This document shows, in pieces, positions 34,203 through 43,800 of a stretch of 64,000 bases of DNA. The notes under the pieces are model-generated. The model did not search any database, was not told the DNA's origin, and worked only from the letters and a program-made list of their open reading frames with translations. This DNA comes from JANNSO01 sp964485395 (GTDB lineage: Bacteria; Spirochaetota; Spirochaetia; Treponematales; UBA12059). The stretch's first letter is position 1; each line of letters begins with the position of its first letter. The position numbers and the translations under genes were made by a program. The DNA is taken from contig CAZAJF010000012.1 of the NCBI GenBank assembly GCA_964485395.1, forward strand, positions 33,868 to 97,867, written 5' to 3'.

Positions 34203-35174
34203 ATGGATAAGATACTTGAGGTTAAAAACCTAAAACTGCATTACTTTACATCCAAGGGAGTCGTTCGCGCTCTCGATGATGTTACCTTTGATTTGTTCAA
34301 GGGTGAAACTCTAGGTCTTGTCGGTGAATCCGGTTGCGGAAAAACCACGACCGGTACCGCGCTTTTACGAATGCCTACTCCGCCGGGAAAATACTGCGGC
34401 GGGCAAATTTTCATGGATGGCAAGGATATCATTCCCCTGGATGAAAAGGATGTTCGCAAAAACATCCGCTGGGAAAAAGTTTCCATGGTTTTCCAGGGAG
34501 CCATGAACTGCCTTACGCCTGTCTATACCATCGGCGAACAGATGATGGAAACGCTCCTTGAGCATCGTGAAATGGATAAAGTGCAGGCGGCCGAGCTCAT
34601 CAAGGAATACCTTGAGCTCGTCGGCCTGTCCGGCGATGTCATGAAACGCTATCCTCACGAGCTTTCCGGCGGCATGAAGCAGCGCGTGGTAATCGCTACG
34701 GCTCTGTTCCTCAAGCCGGACATCGTCATTCTGGATGAGCCTACTACGGCGTTGGACGTTATCGTACAGGCACAGATCATCAACCTGCTCAAGCAGCTCA
34801 AGAAAACCTTCAACCTTTCGTTTATCTTCATCACGCACGATCTGGCCTTGGAGGCAGAAGTGTGCGACAGGATTTGCGTCATGTATGCGGGAAAAATCGC
34901 GGAACTGGGCACCAACGACCAGATTTTCGGAAAAAAGGGTCCTATGCACCCATATACCGAGCGACTTCTTTCCGCAACGCCTCGACTGCACCAAAAGGTG
35001 GATAAGCTGGCGTTTATTCCCGGTACCACGCCCGATCTCGTTACCCCGCCCAAAGGTTGCCGCTTTAATCCGCGTTGCGACAAGGTGATGGACAAGTGTC
35101 GCGAAGAAGAACCGGCGATCCGTGAAGTAGAGCCAGGCCACTTTGTAGCTTGCTGGCTCTGCGAGAAGAAGTAG
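34203..35174 (+). CDS. oligopeptide-type ABC importer ATPase 1 (DppD/OppD family)
   Basis: A 323-residue ATPase. Walker A is GESGCGKTTTG, signature ELSGGMKQRVVIATAL, Walker B IVILDEPTTALD, switch FIFITHDLALE. The C-terminal oligopeptide-transporter extension carries Cys residues (CRFNPRCDKVMDKC) that bind an iron-sulfur cluster in some relatives. It starts three bases after the permease stop and works with ATPase 2. Confidence 0.95.
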   Translation: MDKILEVKNLKLHYFTSKGVVRALDDVTFDLFKGETLGLVGESGCGKTTTGTALLRMPTPPGKYCGGQIFMDGKDIIPLDEKDVRKNIRWEKVSMVFQGAMNCLTPVYTIGEQMMETLLEHREMDKVQAAELIKEYLELVGLSGDVMKRYPHELSGGMKQRVVIATALFLKPDIVILDEPTTALDVIVQAQIINLLKQLKKTFNLSFIFITHDLALEAEVCDRICVMYAGKIAELGTNDQIFGKKGPMHPYTERLLSATPRLHQKVDKLAFIPGTTPDLVTPPKGCRFNPRCDKVMDKCREEEPAIREVEPGHFVACWLCEKK

Positions 35175-35182
35175 GGGGAATC

Positions 35183-36274
35183 ATGGCAGAAGATATCATT
35201 CTTAAGGTAGAGAACCTTACCAAGCACTTTATTCCTCATCAAGGTTTTCTTTCCTCCCTTATCAGCGGGAAAAAACCTAAAAAGGTTATTAAAGCCGTCG
35301 ATGGAATAAGCTTCGATATAAAACGAGGCGAGATATTCGGCTTGATCGGCGAATCCGGATCGGGAAAGACAACCACCGGCAAACTTATCATGAAACTTAT
35401 AGATTCGACTTCGGGAAGCATCGTTTTTAATGGCGAAGATTCAACGACGCTGAGCAAGGAAAAATTGAGATTGTACCGCAAAAAAGTACAAATGATTTTC
35501 CAGGATCCTTATGCGTCCATGAATCCGCGTTTCAAGATCAAGAACGTCCTCGAAGAGCCGCTGCTTATCCATAACAAGAAAAGCAGTCCGGAAGAACGAA
35601 GGGCAGCCGTAATCAAGGCGCTGAACGAAGTAAAATGCACCCCGCCCGAAGAATTCATCGAGCGATTCCCGCATATGCTCTCGGGCGGACAGCGACAGCG
35701 TATCGCCACCGCGCGCACGCTCATCCTCAACCCGCTGCTGCTCGTCGCCGACGAGCCGGTCTCCATGATCGATCTTTCTACGCGCGCCGAAATCCTCCAC
35801 ATGATGCGGGAAGTACAGCGCGACATGGGCCTGTCGTATCTCTATATTACCCACGACCTTTCTACCGCACGCTATTTTACGGATAGAATCGCCGTATTGT
35901 ACCTCGGAAAAATCGTTGAGATAGGGCCTACGGAAGAATTGATAGACAATCCCATACACCCCTATACAAAAGCTCTTATTCAGGCAGTGCCCGAACCGGA
36001 AAGCGGTAACGTGGACGTCATCAAAGAGCTTGCGATTTCAGGGGAGATTCCTTCATCGGCAAACATACCTTCCGGATGCCGATTCCACACGCGCTGCCCG
36101 CACGCCATACCATCCTGCTCGGAACAGCCGGAGCCCCAGTTGATCGATATGGGTAACGGACATTATCAGGCTTGCTCTCGCTGGAAAGACCTTACGGGTC
36201 CTTCCGGAGAAAAGCGCGTTTCGACGGAAACGAAAGAGAAGAAACCGCGCGCCGAGAAAAAGAGCAAAAAATAA
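35183..36274 (+). CDS. oligopeptide-type ABC importer ATPase 2 (DppF/OppF family)
   Basis: A 363-residue ATPase. Walker A is GESGSGKTTTG, signature MLSGGQRQRIATARTL, Walker B LLVADEPVSMID (A-D-E-P rather than L-D-E-P), switch YLYITHDLSTARYF. A Cys-rich C-terminal region (CRFHTRCPHAIPSC) and a Lys/Glu-rich tail of about 25 residues follow. The start at 35183 follows GGGGGA; an in-frame TTG-like start inside the upstream gene is unlikely. Last gene of the operon. Confidence 0.95.
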   Translation: MAEDIILKVENLTKHFIPHQGFLSSLISGKKPKKVIKAVDGISFDIKRGEIFGLIGESGSGKTTTGKLIMKLIDSTSGSIVFNGEDSTTLSKEKLRLYRKKVQMIFQDPYASMNPRFKIKNVLEEPLLIHNKKSSPEERRAAVIKALNEVKCTPPEEFIERFPHMLSGGQRQRIATARTLILNPLLLVADEPVSMIDLSTRAEILHMMREVQRDMGLSYLYITHDLSTARYFTDRIAVLYLGKIVEIGPTEELIDNPIHPYTKALIQAVPEPESGNVDVIKELAISGEIPSSANIPSGCRFHTRCPHAIPSCSEQPEPQLIDMGNGHYQACSRWKDLTGPSGEKRVSTETKEKKPRAEKKSKK

Positions 36275-36298
36275 ACGACCGGTAATTTTACCATGAAG

Positions 36299-36334
36299 AG
36301 AAGGGATGAAGCATTCGCTTTGTCCCTTCTTTTT
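36299..36334 (+). terminator. terminator of the peptide-importer operon
   Basis: AGAAGGGA (36299-36306) pairs with TCCCTTCT (36323-36330), with an inner AAGC/GCTT pair, followed by TTTTT. Confidence 0.85.
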
Positions 36335-36395
36335 ACTATTGACCCCACCAAGGCAGAAAAGCTAAACTGAACCGAACAAGGCGGGGGAACACACG

Positions 36396-37403
36396 ATTAA
36401 CGGAAAAGTATTCGGAACCGCGCTCGTTGTCGCGCTTCTGTGGCTCGCAGGCTTTATCGCCGCAGCCGTAGCGCTTACCGACGAAAAACAAGTCGCCAAA
36501 TCAATCGCCCAGCCGGATTTGATACAGTTCGATAAAAAAACCGACAAAACCCCTACCCTATCGCTATCGGATCTCCGTCTCGTCTCCCGTTCGCTCGAAC
36601 CGGGAGCCCTCCAAGGCCAGCATGAAGCCACCATAACGGCACGCGCCGATGCCTGGGTAAAGGAAATCCGCGCGCAAGGCGCCGAGCCTTCCCTGGCCAT
36701 CGGTGAATTACTCCCAGGAACCGCCTGGTTCCAAGCCCGCCTGATTACCTCACGGGATGAAAAAACCCTTTCCGAAGACGCAGGAACAAAAACCGAATTT
36801 GCCCGCCAGTACGCGGAAATGGAAGAAATACTGCCTACAGTCCGGGAGCAGGCTCCTTATGTTGAAATAATGCTAACGGCATTATGGAAAGAGATTTCCG
36901 ATCTTTCCTCGAGCCAAAAATCAACTGTCTTGCCGCTGCAAAGAAAAGACTATTGGATTGCATCAAGACGGGACCTTAATGCGTCGCATCAGTACGCCCT
37001 TGATATTTTCTTTAAATCGGTAAAAAAAATCGGGGCGGAAGAAACTGGGCCGCAAATTAAAAGCATGAGCTATGGTATCGTCGTATCCGTAGCCAGCGAC
37101 TGGGCAGGCGGCGATAAGCAAAGCAATTATAAAAAAGGCGGTCTTTCCCCAAAGGCGGGAAACGGCGTAATCGTCTTCAATCCGGACAACGGGCGGTATT
37201 ACGCGTACTTTCATTTAAAAAACGCCGCTGTACATCCGGGGCAGTTCGTACTACCGGGAACGCCGCTGGGAAACGGCGGCAATACCGGAATCAATGCGAG
37301 GAAAAAAGGTCACGGCAACCATTTACACGTAGAAATCCACGAAACCGATGGCACCGCATGGTCATCGTTTGCGATACGCGACCTTATCCTTTCCATAAAA
37401 TAA
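36396..37403 (+). CDS. M23-family peptidase with apparent ATT start
   Basis: A predicted envelope peptidase of 335 residues. From the ATT at 36396 the chain reads NGKVFGTALVVALL and continues as a clear signal peptide or anchor helix up to about residue 27. The first usual start codon (TTG, 36519) would discard it. GGGGGA (36383-36388) lies seven bases before the ATT, and the frame has no ATG, GTG or TTG upstream before a stop at 36363. The C-terminal third is an M23 domain: ASHQYALDIFF (His and Asp), GRYYAYFHLKN, GHGNHLHVEIHE (H-x-H). All expected zinc ligands are present, so it may cut peptidoglycan cross-links. Confidence 0.75.
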   Translation: MNGKVFGTALVVALLWLAGFIAAAVALTDEKQVAKSIAQPDLIQFDKKTDKTPTLSLSDLRLVSRSLEPGALQGQHEATITARADAWVKEIRAQGAEPSLAIGELLPGTAWFQARLITSRDEKTLSEDAGTKTEFARQYAEMEEILPTVREQAPYVEIMLTALWKEISDLSSSQKSTVLPLQRKDYWIASRRDLNASHQYALDIFFKSVKKIGAEETGPQIKSMSYGIVVSVASDWAGGDKQSNYKKGGLSPKAGNGVIVFNPDNGRYYAYFHLKNAAVHPGQFVLPGTPLGNGGNTGINARKKGHGNHLHVEIHETDGTAWSSFAIRDLILSIK

Positions 37404-37443
37404 AAAATTACGATTTCCGGCTCTGGAAAACCATTGGGTTTGC

Positions 37444-37449
37444 GCTATA
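37444..37449 (+). promoter_or_regulatory. -10 box of the outer-membrane protein gene
   Basis: TATACT, 28 bases before the start codon, with a poor -35 box; GGAGG follows before the ATG at 37477. Confidence 0.4.
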
Positions 37450-37476
37450 CTGTAAGCAGTATTACAGGAGGTTTCA

Positions 37477-38463
37477 ATGAAGAAATTATTGGTTTCTATC
37501 CTGGCTGGCCTGATTATTTCCACAGCGGCAGCCCAAAGTCTCGAGACGTTCAAAACCGGTTTCGAAAGCTTTTCTAACGATTTCGCCGCGGTTCTTTCAT
37601 ATAACGCCACTACCGGAAATATTTGGTCCGATGCCTACATAAAAAATCTTCCTCACTTCGGCGTCGGCGTAGCCGCAGGCATGACGCTAGTTCCCGTCGC
37701 GAGCGTAGACAAGCTTTTTGCCACCTTGAACATCAGTGTTCCCGCAGCGCTGTCGAACATCGGAATACCTTTACCGTCCGCGGCGATTACGGCAAAAATC
37801 GGAGGGCTGATCCTTCCTTTCGATATCGGGCTCAAGGGAATGATGCTTCCGGGCAAATTAAAAGATGCGCTCGCGGGCTTAGGCATAACGGCGGATTATA
37901 ATCTATTGGGGGCAAGCTTACGCTATGCGCTGATTAAACAGAACTTGCTTTTGCCGAACGTCAGCGTGGGAGCCAGCTACAATCGCCTCGCCGGCAGCAT
38001 TTCGATGGCCCTGCCCCTTGCTCCTCCGCCTTTAGCCTTTGGTACCCATACGCTGTCGCTCACGAATCCCGCACTCGAGTTCGGCTTTACGACGGACAGC
38101 TTCGACTTTACGGCCCAAGCTTCCAAAAACATTATTTTTATTACCCCATTTGTCGGCGCAGGCTTGAGCATGGGTAAATCAAACGTTACCGGCGGGCTAA
38201 AATCCTCATTACTCTACGACGGCGTCCCAACCGATGCAGCGACGATCGAAGCGCTGAAAACGAGTCTATCGGCTGCCGGTATCGTGGTTCCCGATGTAAG
38301 CCCAGAAGGTTTCATGTTCTCCATCGATAACGTAAAACCGGTATTCCGCGTTTACGGCGGCTTCTCCCTCAATCTTTTCGTAGTATACCTGGATACGCTC
38401 GTGATGTATGTGCCTGTAACGAAAAGTTTAGGCGCCAACTTCATGATCCGCGTACAAATCTGA
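37477..38463 (+). CDS. probable outer-membrane beta-barrel protein
   Basis: A 328-residue exported protein: signal peptide of about 19 residues (ending STAAAQ), then alternating hydrophobic strands rich in Gly, Leu and Phe, and a C-terminus finishing ...NFMIRVQI, the aromatic/hydrophobic ending of many barrel proteins. I do not recognise a named family. Such proteins in spirochaetes are often candidate porins. The gene is flanked by its own promoter-like -10 box and by a strong terminator, so it is monocistronic. Confidence 0.65.
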   Translation: MKKLLVSILAGLIISTAAAQSLETFKTGFESFSNDFAAVLSYNATTGNIWSDAYIKNLPHFGVGVAAGMTLVPVASVDKLFATLNISVPAALSNIGIPLPSAAITAKIGGLILPFDIGLKGMMLPGKLKDALAGLGITADYNLLGASLRYALIKQNLLLPNVSVGASYNRLAGSISMALPLAPPPLAFGTHTLSLTNPALEFGFTTDSFDFTAQASKNIIFITPFVGAGLSMGKSNVTGGLKSSLLYDGVPTDAATIEALKTSLSAAGIVVPDVSPEGFMFSIDNVKPVFRVYGGFSLNLFVVYLDTLVMYVPVTKSLGANFMIRVQI

Positions 38464-38483
38464 TACTCAGACAACCAACAGTT

Positions 38484-38513
38484 AAAGGGCAAGCAGACAG
38501 CTTGCCCTTTTTT
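38484..38513 (+). terminator. terminator of the outer-membrane protein gene
   Basis: AAAGGGCAAGC (38484-38494) pairs perfectly with GCTTGCCCTTT (38500-38510), five-base loop, T tract following. Confidence 0.9.
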
Positions 38514-38529
38514 ATTAAAGGAAGCCTCC

Positions 38530-40041
38530 ATGCCCGATATTCTCGCAATTTCCAATCTGTCTCCTTCCTTGATCGCCGGTATGCATGAAAAAAACATTGA
38601 TATACCGGCCAGCCTTGCCCTGCTCAACAGGATCAATGCGGAAAGCACATCCAGCTTGCAGGATATTGAAATACGGGGGGTTCCCGAGGTAGACGAAAAA
38701 ACGACGATTACCATGGGCTCCTCCATGGAGTTCAAGTGCGATGCCGACTTAGCAAGGCATCGACTCGAGGCAATGAAAATTTCCGTACCGGAATCGGCCA
38801 GAATCGATGGAAAAACCGCGTCGTACCCTTCTGCCGCCCTTGAAGAAATAGGTATCCAGCTTTTCCCGTATACCGCGTGGGGAGTGCTCAATGGAGGCCT
38901 TGCGACAAGCTATGCCGACCTAAAAAAAAATCTCTCCCTGGGTCAGGAATTATTCAATTCCATCTCGGACGATTTCAGCCGTCTAGAGCCTTTATGCAGG
39001 AATAAACCCAAGGGAATAACCCCGGCGTATATTAATCCCGATGGAAGTGCCGGAGAAAGTTTCCTTCTGCTTAAAATGCGGGCAAGCCTTCTGTGCGCCC
39101 AAAAATATATCCGAGCATACGGGAACCCTGAACGCCCGATCTTGCCATTTTTCGAAATGACCAGCGATGGAACCAGCGAGGCTCTCGCGGAGGAATATAA
39201 AGCCTACGCCAAGCATCCATGGATCGCCTCGCTGATACGGGAAACGGGAACGAACCCCTGCAACCCACGCTCCGCTTGCCAACCTCTTCTTTCGGCCCTG
39301 ACGCATTCGGAAGAAGGAAATCCGCGCCGTTTTTTTTCCCGGGCATTCGGGAAGGAAAACTCACCGTTGGCTCTGCCCGGCGGCCATGGACAAAGTTTCC
39401 GGGTCCTTGCCGATATCTACCGCGGGCTTCTATCGGAAGGCTATCGCTTTGCATACATAGGCAATGTGGACAATATGGGCTATTACCCTAGCGCCAAGGA
39501 ACTCGCCATAATGGCACTCTCCGGGGCGCAGGGCGGGTTCGATTTTTCATTCCGTACGGCCATAGACGTAAAAGGCGGAATTTTCGTCGAAGATAAAAAC
39601 GGAAAAAAAACCGTCGCGGATATCGGGCAAGGCATCGCTTTTTCAGATATTGAAGCGCTTGAAAAAGCAGGAAAAAAGATCCTCTTCAACTGCGCGACGG
39701 GACTCTTCGATCTGCAGGCGCTAATCCCCAAATTGGATTGGATCGCACAGTCGCTGCCCGTCAGGCTTTCGGATCAAGACAAAGATTCGGGCCGCTACAG
39801 CCAGGCGGAACAGTCAACGTGGGAAGTCATAGGTTTATTGGATGACATCGTGGGTTTTGCGGTAAAAAAAACCGAGCGCTTTCTGGCGGCAAAACTATTG
39901 GCGGAAACGGTACTCGCAAGTTCGCGCAACCCGGTACCTGCCTCCATGCAGCGACTGGCGCGCGACCTGGCCCAGGGCTTGCAAGCCGTGCTGGTCGGCC
40001 CATGCGGCCTTACCGTAAAGGAAGGCCGCTGGGATGCTTGA
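38530..40041 (+). CDS. UDPGP-type nucleotidyltransferase (UTP--sugar-1-phosphate uridylyltransferase-like)
   Basis: A 503-residue cytoplasmic enzyme resembling the eukaryotic-type UDP-glucose pyrophosphorylase family. Key segments are LPFFEMTSDGTSE (about residue 204), LPGGHGQSFRVL (about 279, nucleotide binding) and FAYIGNVDNMGY (about 307, the metal-binding GNxDNL-like motif, with Met for Leu). It would make a UDP-sugar from UTP and sugar-1-phosphate for glycan or lipid synthesis. The N-terminal glycine-rich UTP loop is not clearly seen, so exact activity is open. The AAAGGAAGCC region provides the ribosome binding site. Confidence 0.75.
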   Translation: MPDILAISNLSPSLIAGMHEKNIDIPASLALLNRINAESTSSLQDIEIRGVPEVDEKTTITMGSSMEFKCDADLARHRLEAMKISVPESARIDGKTASYPSAALEEIGIQLFPYTAWGVLNGGLATSYADLKKNLSLGQELFNSISDDFSRLEPLCRNKPKGITPAYINPDGSAGESFLLLKMRASLLCAQKYIRAYGNPERPILPFFEMTSDGTSEALAEEYKAYAKHPWIASLIRETGTNPCNPRSACQPLLSALTHSEEGNPRRFFSRAFGKENSPLALPGGHGQSFRVLADIYRGLLSEGYRFAYIGNVDNMGYYPSAKELAIMALSGAQGGFDFSFRTAIDVKGGIFVEDKNGKKTVADIGQGIAFSDIEALEKAGKKILFNCATGLFDLQALIPKLDWIAQSLPVRLSDQDKDSGRYSQAEQSTWEVIGLLDDIVGFAVKKTERFLAAKLLAETVLASSRNPVPASMQRLARDLAQGLQAVLVGPCGLTVKEGRWDA

Positions 40042-40059
40042 CAAAGGCCCTAGCGGCTT

Positions 40060-42420
40060 TCAATCCGGCAAGGCAATCGCTAGGACTTCTTCCATGCGCT
40101 CGACAGAATAAAACGTAAGCCCTTTTTTAACGTGGTCGGGAATATCCTCCAGGTCTTTCTCGTTAGCCTTGGGAATTATTATTTCCTTGATCTTGTTCCT
40201 CTTGGCCGCCACCGTCTTTTCGCGCAAGCCGCCGATCGGCAAAACCTGCCCGGTCAGGGACAGTTCACCCGTCATGGCCAGGCGATCCTTGATGCATTTA
40301 CCGGTTACGAGGGAGATGAGCGCGCTGGCCATGGTAATACCCGCGCTGGGCCCGTCCTTGGGGGTAGCGCCTTCGGGTATATGAAGGTGTATCTGCCGCT
40401 GTTCGAAATATTCGGCGCTTATCCCGAATTTCAAGGCAGCGTAGTGCCGAACCCAGGTGTAGGCTATCCCCGTGGATTCCTGCATCACGGAACCCATCTG
40501 CCCGCTGATCTTGAAACCTTCCTTGCCCGGATTTGCGACGGCCTCGATTATCAGGGTGTCGCCGCCCATGCTGGTCCAAGCCAATCCTACGGACATTCCC
40601 GGCAATGTGGCGCGTTTCACCTCATCCGAATCGAAACGCGGTTTCCCCAGGTATTTCTCCAGCGACGGTTTGTCGATTGTAATTTTATCTTCACGAGTTT
40701 TGCCCTCCACCTCCGCCATCACGACGGATGTGGCCACCTTGCGCTGTATTTTATCCAGGAGCATCTCGAAATTACGCACCCCTGCCTCGCGCGCATAACC
40801 TTCGGCGATCGCGGAAAGAGCATCCCTCGTATATTTAACCTGAGATTTTTTAAGGCCCGCCTTTGCCAGGCTTTTGGGTACCAGGTATCGTTTGGCTATC
40901 TCCATCTTTTCGCTGTCGATGTATCCGGGAATATGGATTATTTCCATGCGGTCGCGCAGTGGCGGAGGAATAGTATCGAGGGTATTGGCCGTAACGATGA
41001 AAAACACCCCGGAAACGTCGAAAGGCAGATCAAGGTAATGATCCCGGAACGCATGATTCTGTTCGGGATCCAGGACTTCCAGCATGGCGCTCGAAGGATC
41101 TCCCTGAAAGCTCGACCCCATCTTGTCTATCTCGTCTATCATGAAGACAGGAGTCCTGCTTTTGGTGATCTTCAGGCCTTGCAGTATTTTTCCCGGCAGC
41201 GCCCCGACATAGGTACGACGGTGGCCTTTAATCTCCGCCTCATCGCGCATCCCGCCCACTGAGAACCTGAAAAACTCCTTATCCAAGGCTTTTGCGATGG
41301 ATTTCCCCACGCTCGTCTTACCGACGCCCGGAGGACCGACGAGGCACAGTATGGACCCCTTGGAGTCTTTCTTGAGCTTCCTCACGGCGAGGTATTCGAT
41401 AATCCTGTCTTTCACGTCGTCCAGCCCGTAGTGGTCCTCTTCCAGGATTTGCCGGGCAAGCTTGATGTCCAGGCTCGCGGATTTCGTTTCATGCCAAGGC
41501 AGCGCGCAAATCAACTCGAGCCAATTTCTCGTTACAATAAATTCACTTGAATTGGGATCCATGAGCGAGAACTTCTCCAATTCCTGCTCCACCAGCTCCT
41601 TTATCTCGCCCTTAAAGGCGAAGGCCTCCGTTTTCTCCTTGAATCGCTGGTAATCGGAGCTTTTAGCGTCGCTGGGCAACCCCAGTTCCTGCTTGATGGC
41701 CTTGAGCTCCTCCTTGAGAAAATATTCACGCTGGCTTTTATCTATCTTGTCGTTTATTTCATGTTGGATTCTTTTTTGGATGCGCAACAATTCCTGCTCG
41801 CGCTTTATGGATACAAGGACGCGTTCCATGCGCTCCCGGATGTCGAGCAGCTCCAATATCCGTTGCTGCTCATTTTTATCTATATTCAAGATGCTGGCGA
41901 TAAAATCGGCTATTTTCCCCGGATGATCGATGTTTATCATATTCAAGCGCATCTCTTCGGAAAACAGGGGGTTATTCTCGGATATCTGTTTCATCTCGGA
42001 CAACAACGCCCGGGTAAGCGCAATTATCTCATCCGGCCCTTCTCCGATGTCATCAAGATACTCGACGGCCGCCACGATCGGGACTTCCTTGGAAAGAGCT
42101 TTTTTAATCTTGAATCGTTTGATGGTGGAGATAAAAATATTCACCGATCCATCCGGAAGGTTAATGCGCTTCACGATCTTGGCTACGGTACCGACTTGAT
42201 GCAAATCCGCGATAGTGGGTTTTTCAGTGTCATCGCGCACTAAAACAAGACCGATCATCCCGTCAGACTGCATTGCCTCGTTGACCGTATTGATATCCTC
42301 GACGCTTCCAAGCATCAGAGGGGTAAAAATCCCAGGAAAAATCGGCTTACCGTTGAGTGGAATAATTTGTAATTTGCTGGGAAGAAGTATTTCTATAGGG
42401 ACGATTTCATTGTCGGGCAT
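40060..42420 (-). CDS. lon: ATP-dependent protease Lon
   Basis: A 786-residue cytoplasmic quality-control protease. The N-terminal LAN domain (about 1-205) is followed by a coiled region and an AAA+ module: Walker A GPPGVGKTSVGKS (about 354-366), Walker B VFMIDEIDKMG. The C-terminal protease domain has the Ser-Lys dyad in TPKDGPSAGITMA (Ser about 678) and the later GKCIKDRLAMTGELSLTG. Length is normal for bacterial LonA. It has its own promoter (42462-42489), and AAAGGAAT precedes the ATG. Confidence 0.97.
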   Translation of the reverse strand: MPDNEIVPIEILLPSKLQIIPLNGKPIFPGIFTPLMLGSVEDINTVNEAMQSDGMIGLVLVRDDTEKPTIADLHQVGTVAKIVKRINLPDGSVNIFISTIKRFKIKKALSKEVPIVAAVEYLDDIGEGPDEIIALTRALLSEMKQISENNPLFSEEMRLNMINIDHPGKIADFIASILNIDKNEQQRILELLDIRERMERVLVSIKREQELLRIQKRIQHEINDKIDKSQREYFLKEELKAIKQELGLPSDAKSSDYQRFKEKTEAFAFKGEIKELVEQELEKFSLMDPNSSEFIVTRNWLELICALPWHETKSASLDIKLARQILEEDHYGLDDVKDRIIEYLAVRKLKKDSKGSILCLVGPPGVGKTSVGKSIAKALDKEFFRFSVGGMRDEAEIKGHRRTYVGALPGKILQGLKITKSRTPVFMIDEIDKMGSSFQGDPSSAMLEVLDPEQNHAFRDHYLDLPFDVSGVFFIVTANTLDTIPPPLRDRMEIIHIPGYIDSEKMEIAKRYLVPKSLAKAGLKKSQVKYTRDALSAIAEGYAREAGVRNFEMLLDKIQRKVATSVVMAEVEGKTREDKITIDKPSLEKYLGKPRFDSDEVKRATLPGMSVGLAWTSMGGDTLIIEAVANPGKEGFKISGQMGSVMQESTGIAYTWVRHYAALKFGISAEYFEQRQIHLHIPEGATPKDGPSAGITMASALISLVTGKCIKDRLAMTGELSLTGQVLPIGGLREKTVAAKRNKIKEIIIPKANEKDLEDIPDHVKKGLTFYSVERMEEVLAIALPD

Positions 42421-42461
42421 TATTTATTCCTTTCAAGGATAAAAACAAGGGTTTACTATAA

Positions 42462-42489
42462 AATATACAGACTTTAACATGTTAGACAA
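42462..42489 (-). promoter_or_regulatory. promoter of lon
   Basis: Minus strand TTGTCT (42489-42484), 16-base spacer, TATATT (42467-42462). No obvious heat-shock (CIRCE) repeat is seen nearby. Confidence 0.55.
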
Positions 42490-42629
42490 GAGTTTTGCCA
42501 TCATATTTTTTACTTTTGCGCCATCATTTAAACTATCACTATGTTAAAAGGCCATAGCCACGGACGATTTTTCAGTTTTCAAAGCCACGGGAATTACATA
42601 AAATGCTCAATTTTAAGTATATTGCGGAA

Positions 42630-43601
42630 TTATAAAATTTCCGCGGCGATATTTTGGAGAACCAATCGATCAAATTGCATTCCGGGAACTTGTATAACAT
42701 GTTCGGCAGCCCTGTTCGCAAGTCTCATGCATTGCGGAAGGCCGGCGCTACGCAATACTGCGAAAAGGAACCCTGCGGCGAATGCGTCACCGGCACCAGT
42801 CTCATCCAGAGGAAGTATCCTTCTAACCGGACTTTGAACTAAAATTCCATTGGAGAAGCAAACAGCACCTACTTCAGCACGTTTTACGATGAGTGTGGCT
42901 CTTGTTTCTGCGGAAAAGTCAGAGAGACTATCATCAACGTTTCTACCGGAAATAGCACAATACTCGTCTTCATTCATAAAAACCCAGGAAACGTCTGAAA
43001 TAATTTTTTTGAACAGCGATAGATTTTTTATTGCGATCCCTTTTCCACCGATATCAAAGGATATCCGTGAGCCTTGCTCCAAAGCTCGCTGGACTAAGGC
43101 CTCGAATCTTTCCGGATTGGCGGCGAGAAACCCGTCTATATGCAAAATGGTGTTTGCATCGAAGAATTGATCCGGTATTTGAGCCGAATCAAGTGCGGAT
43201 GCAACGCCTGAGTTTACAAGGATTGTCCTTGTTCCATCACCTTGTATTAAAGCGCAAAAAATCCCGGTGTTTCCAACTTGATGTTGAAGATAATTGCCAA
43301 CACCTTCTATCTTCATATCTTGAATATAGATATCTGCATTTTTATCATTGCCGACAGATCCCGCAAACGCACTCGTCCCGCCAAGAGCGGTAAAAACCTT
43401 GGCTGTATTAGCCGCTCCGCCCCCGGCTAAACATAAAGGATTCTTTAATTTGGTAAAAAAAGCGTTAACAAGCGCACTGTCCACATGGTTCGTTGATCCA
43501 GGGATAATACTTGAGTGATCAAAAAAGTCCTTCTCCACAAACGCGGTAACATCGAGGAGCGCGTTTCCCGCACAATATATTTTTAGTTGATTGGTTTTCA
43601 C
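42630..43601 (-). CDS. PfkB-family carbohydrate kinase
   Basis: A 323-residue sugar or nucleoside kinase. PfkB features are the N-terminal YCAGNALLDVTAFVEKDFF, a Gly-rich LAGGGAANTAKVFTALGG near residue 58, and the C-terminal DETGAGDAFAAGFL with the catalytic Asp. The substrate could be adenosine, ribose or fructose; sequence alone does not decide. It starts with GTG and lacks a visible ribosome binding site. Its base composition is somewhat lower in GC than its neighbours. Confidence 0.85.
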   Translation of the reverse strand: MKTNQLKIYCAGNALLDVTAFVEKDFFDHSSIIPGSTNHVDSALVNAFFTKLKNPLCLAGGGAANTAKVFTALGGTSAFAGSVGNDKNADIYIQDMKIEGVGNYLQHQVGNTGIFCALIQGDGTRTILVNSGVASALDSAQIPDQFFDANTILHIDGFLAANPERFEALVQRALEQGSRISFDIGGKGIAIKNLSLFKKIISDVSWVFMNEDEYCAISGRNVDDSLSDFSAETRATLIVKRAEVGAVCFSNGILVQSPVRRILPLDETGAGDAFAAGFLFAVLRSAGLPQCMRLANRAAEHVIQVPGMQFDRLVLQNIAAEIL

Positions 43602-43726
43602 AACTAAAGCATACTACAAAATTTCCAAGCACGCCACTACAACAATAGTTTTAAAAATTGCATAACTACAAAAATAGTAAAGCATATTGACCCATAAGCG
43701 AGCCTCATGCTATTGTCCATTCGCTG

Positions 43727-43800
43727 GGGCGCTTAGCTCAGCTGGTCAGAACGCCTGGTTTACACCCAGGATGTCGGGGGTTCAAATCCCTCAGCGCCCA
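43727..43800 (+). tRNA. tRNA-Val (anticodon UAC)
   Basis: A 74-base cloverleaf: acceptor GGGCGCT/AGCGCCC, anticodon stem CCTGG/CCAGG with loop TTTACAC (anticodon TAC), T arm GGGGG-TTCAAAT-CCCTC with one G-T pair, discriminator A. CCA is not encoded. The D stem GCTC/GAAC has one C-A mismatch. It is followed at once by a terminator. Its last 20 bases occur again downstream in both orientations. Confidence 0.93.

Noticed and set aside
40132..41262. A 376-codon open frame antisense to lon
   Set aside because: Composition is that of a reverse-strand shadow; lon itself is intact and unmistakable.
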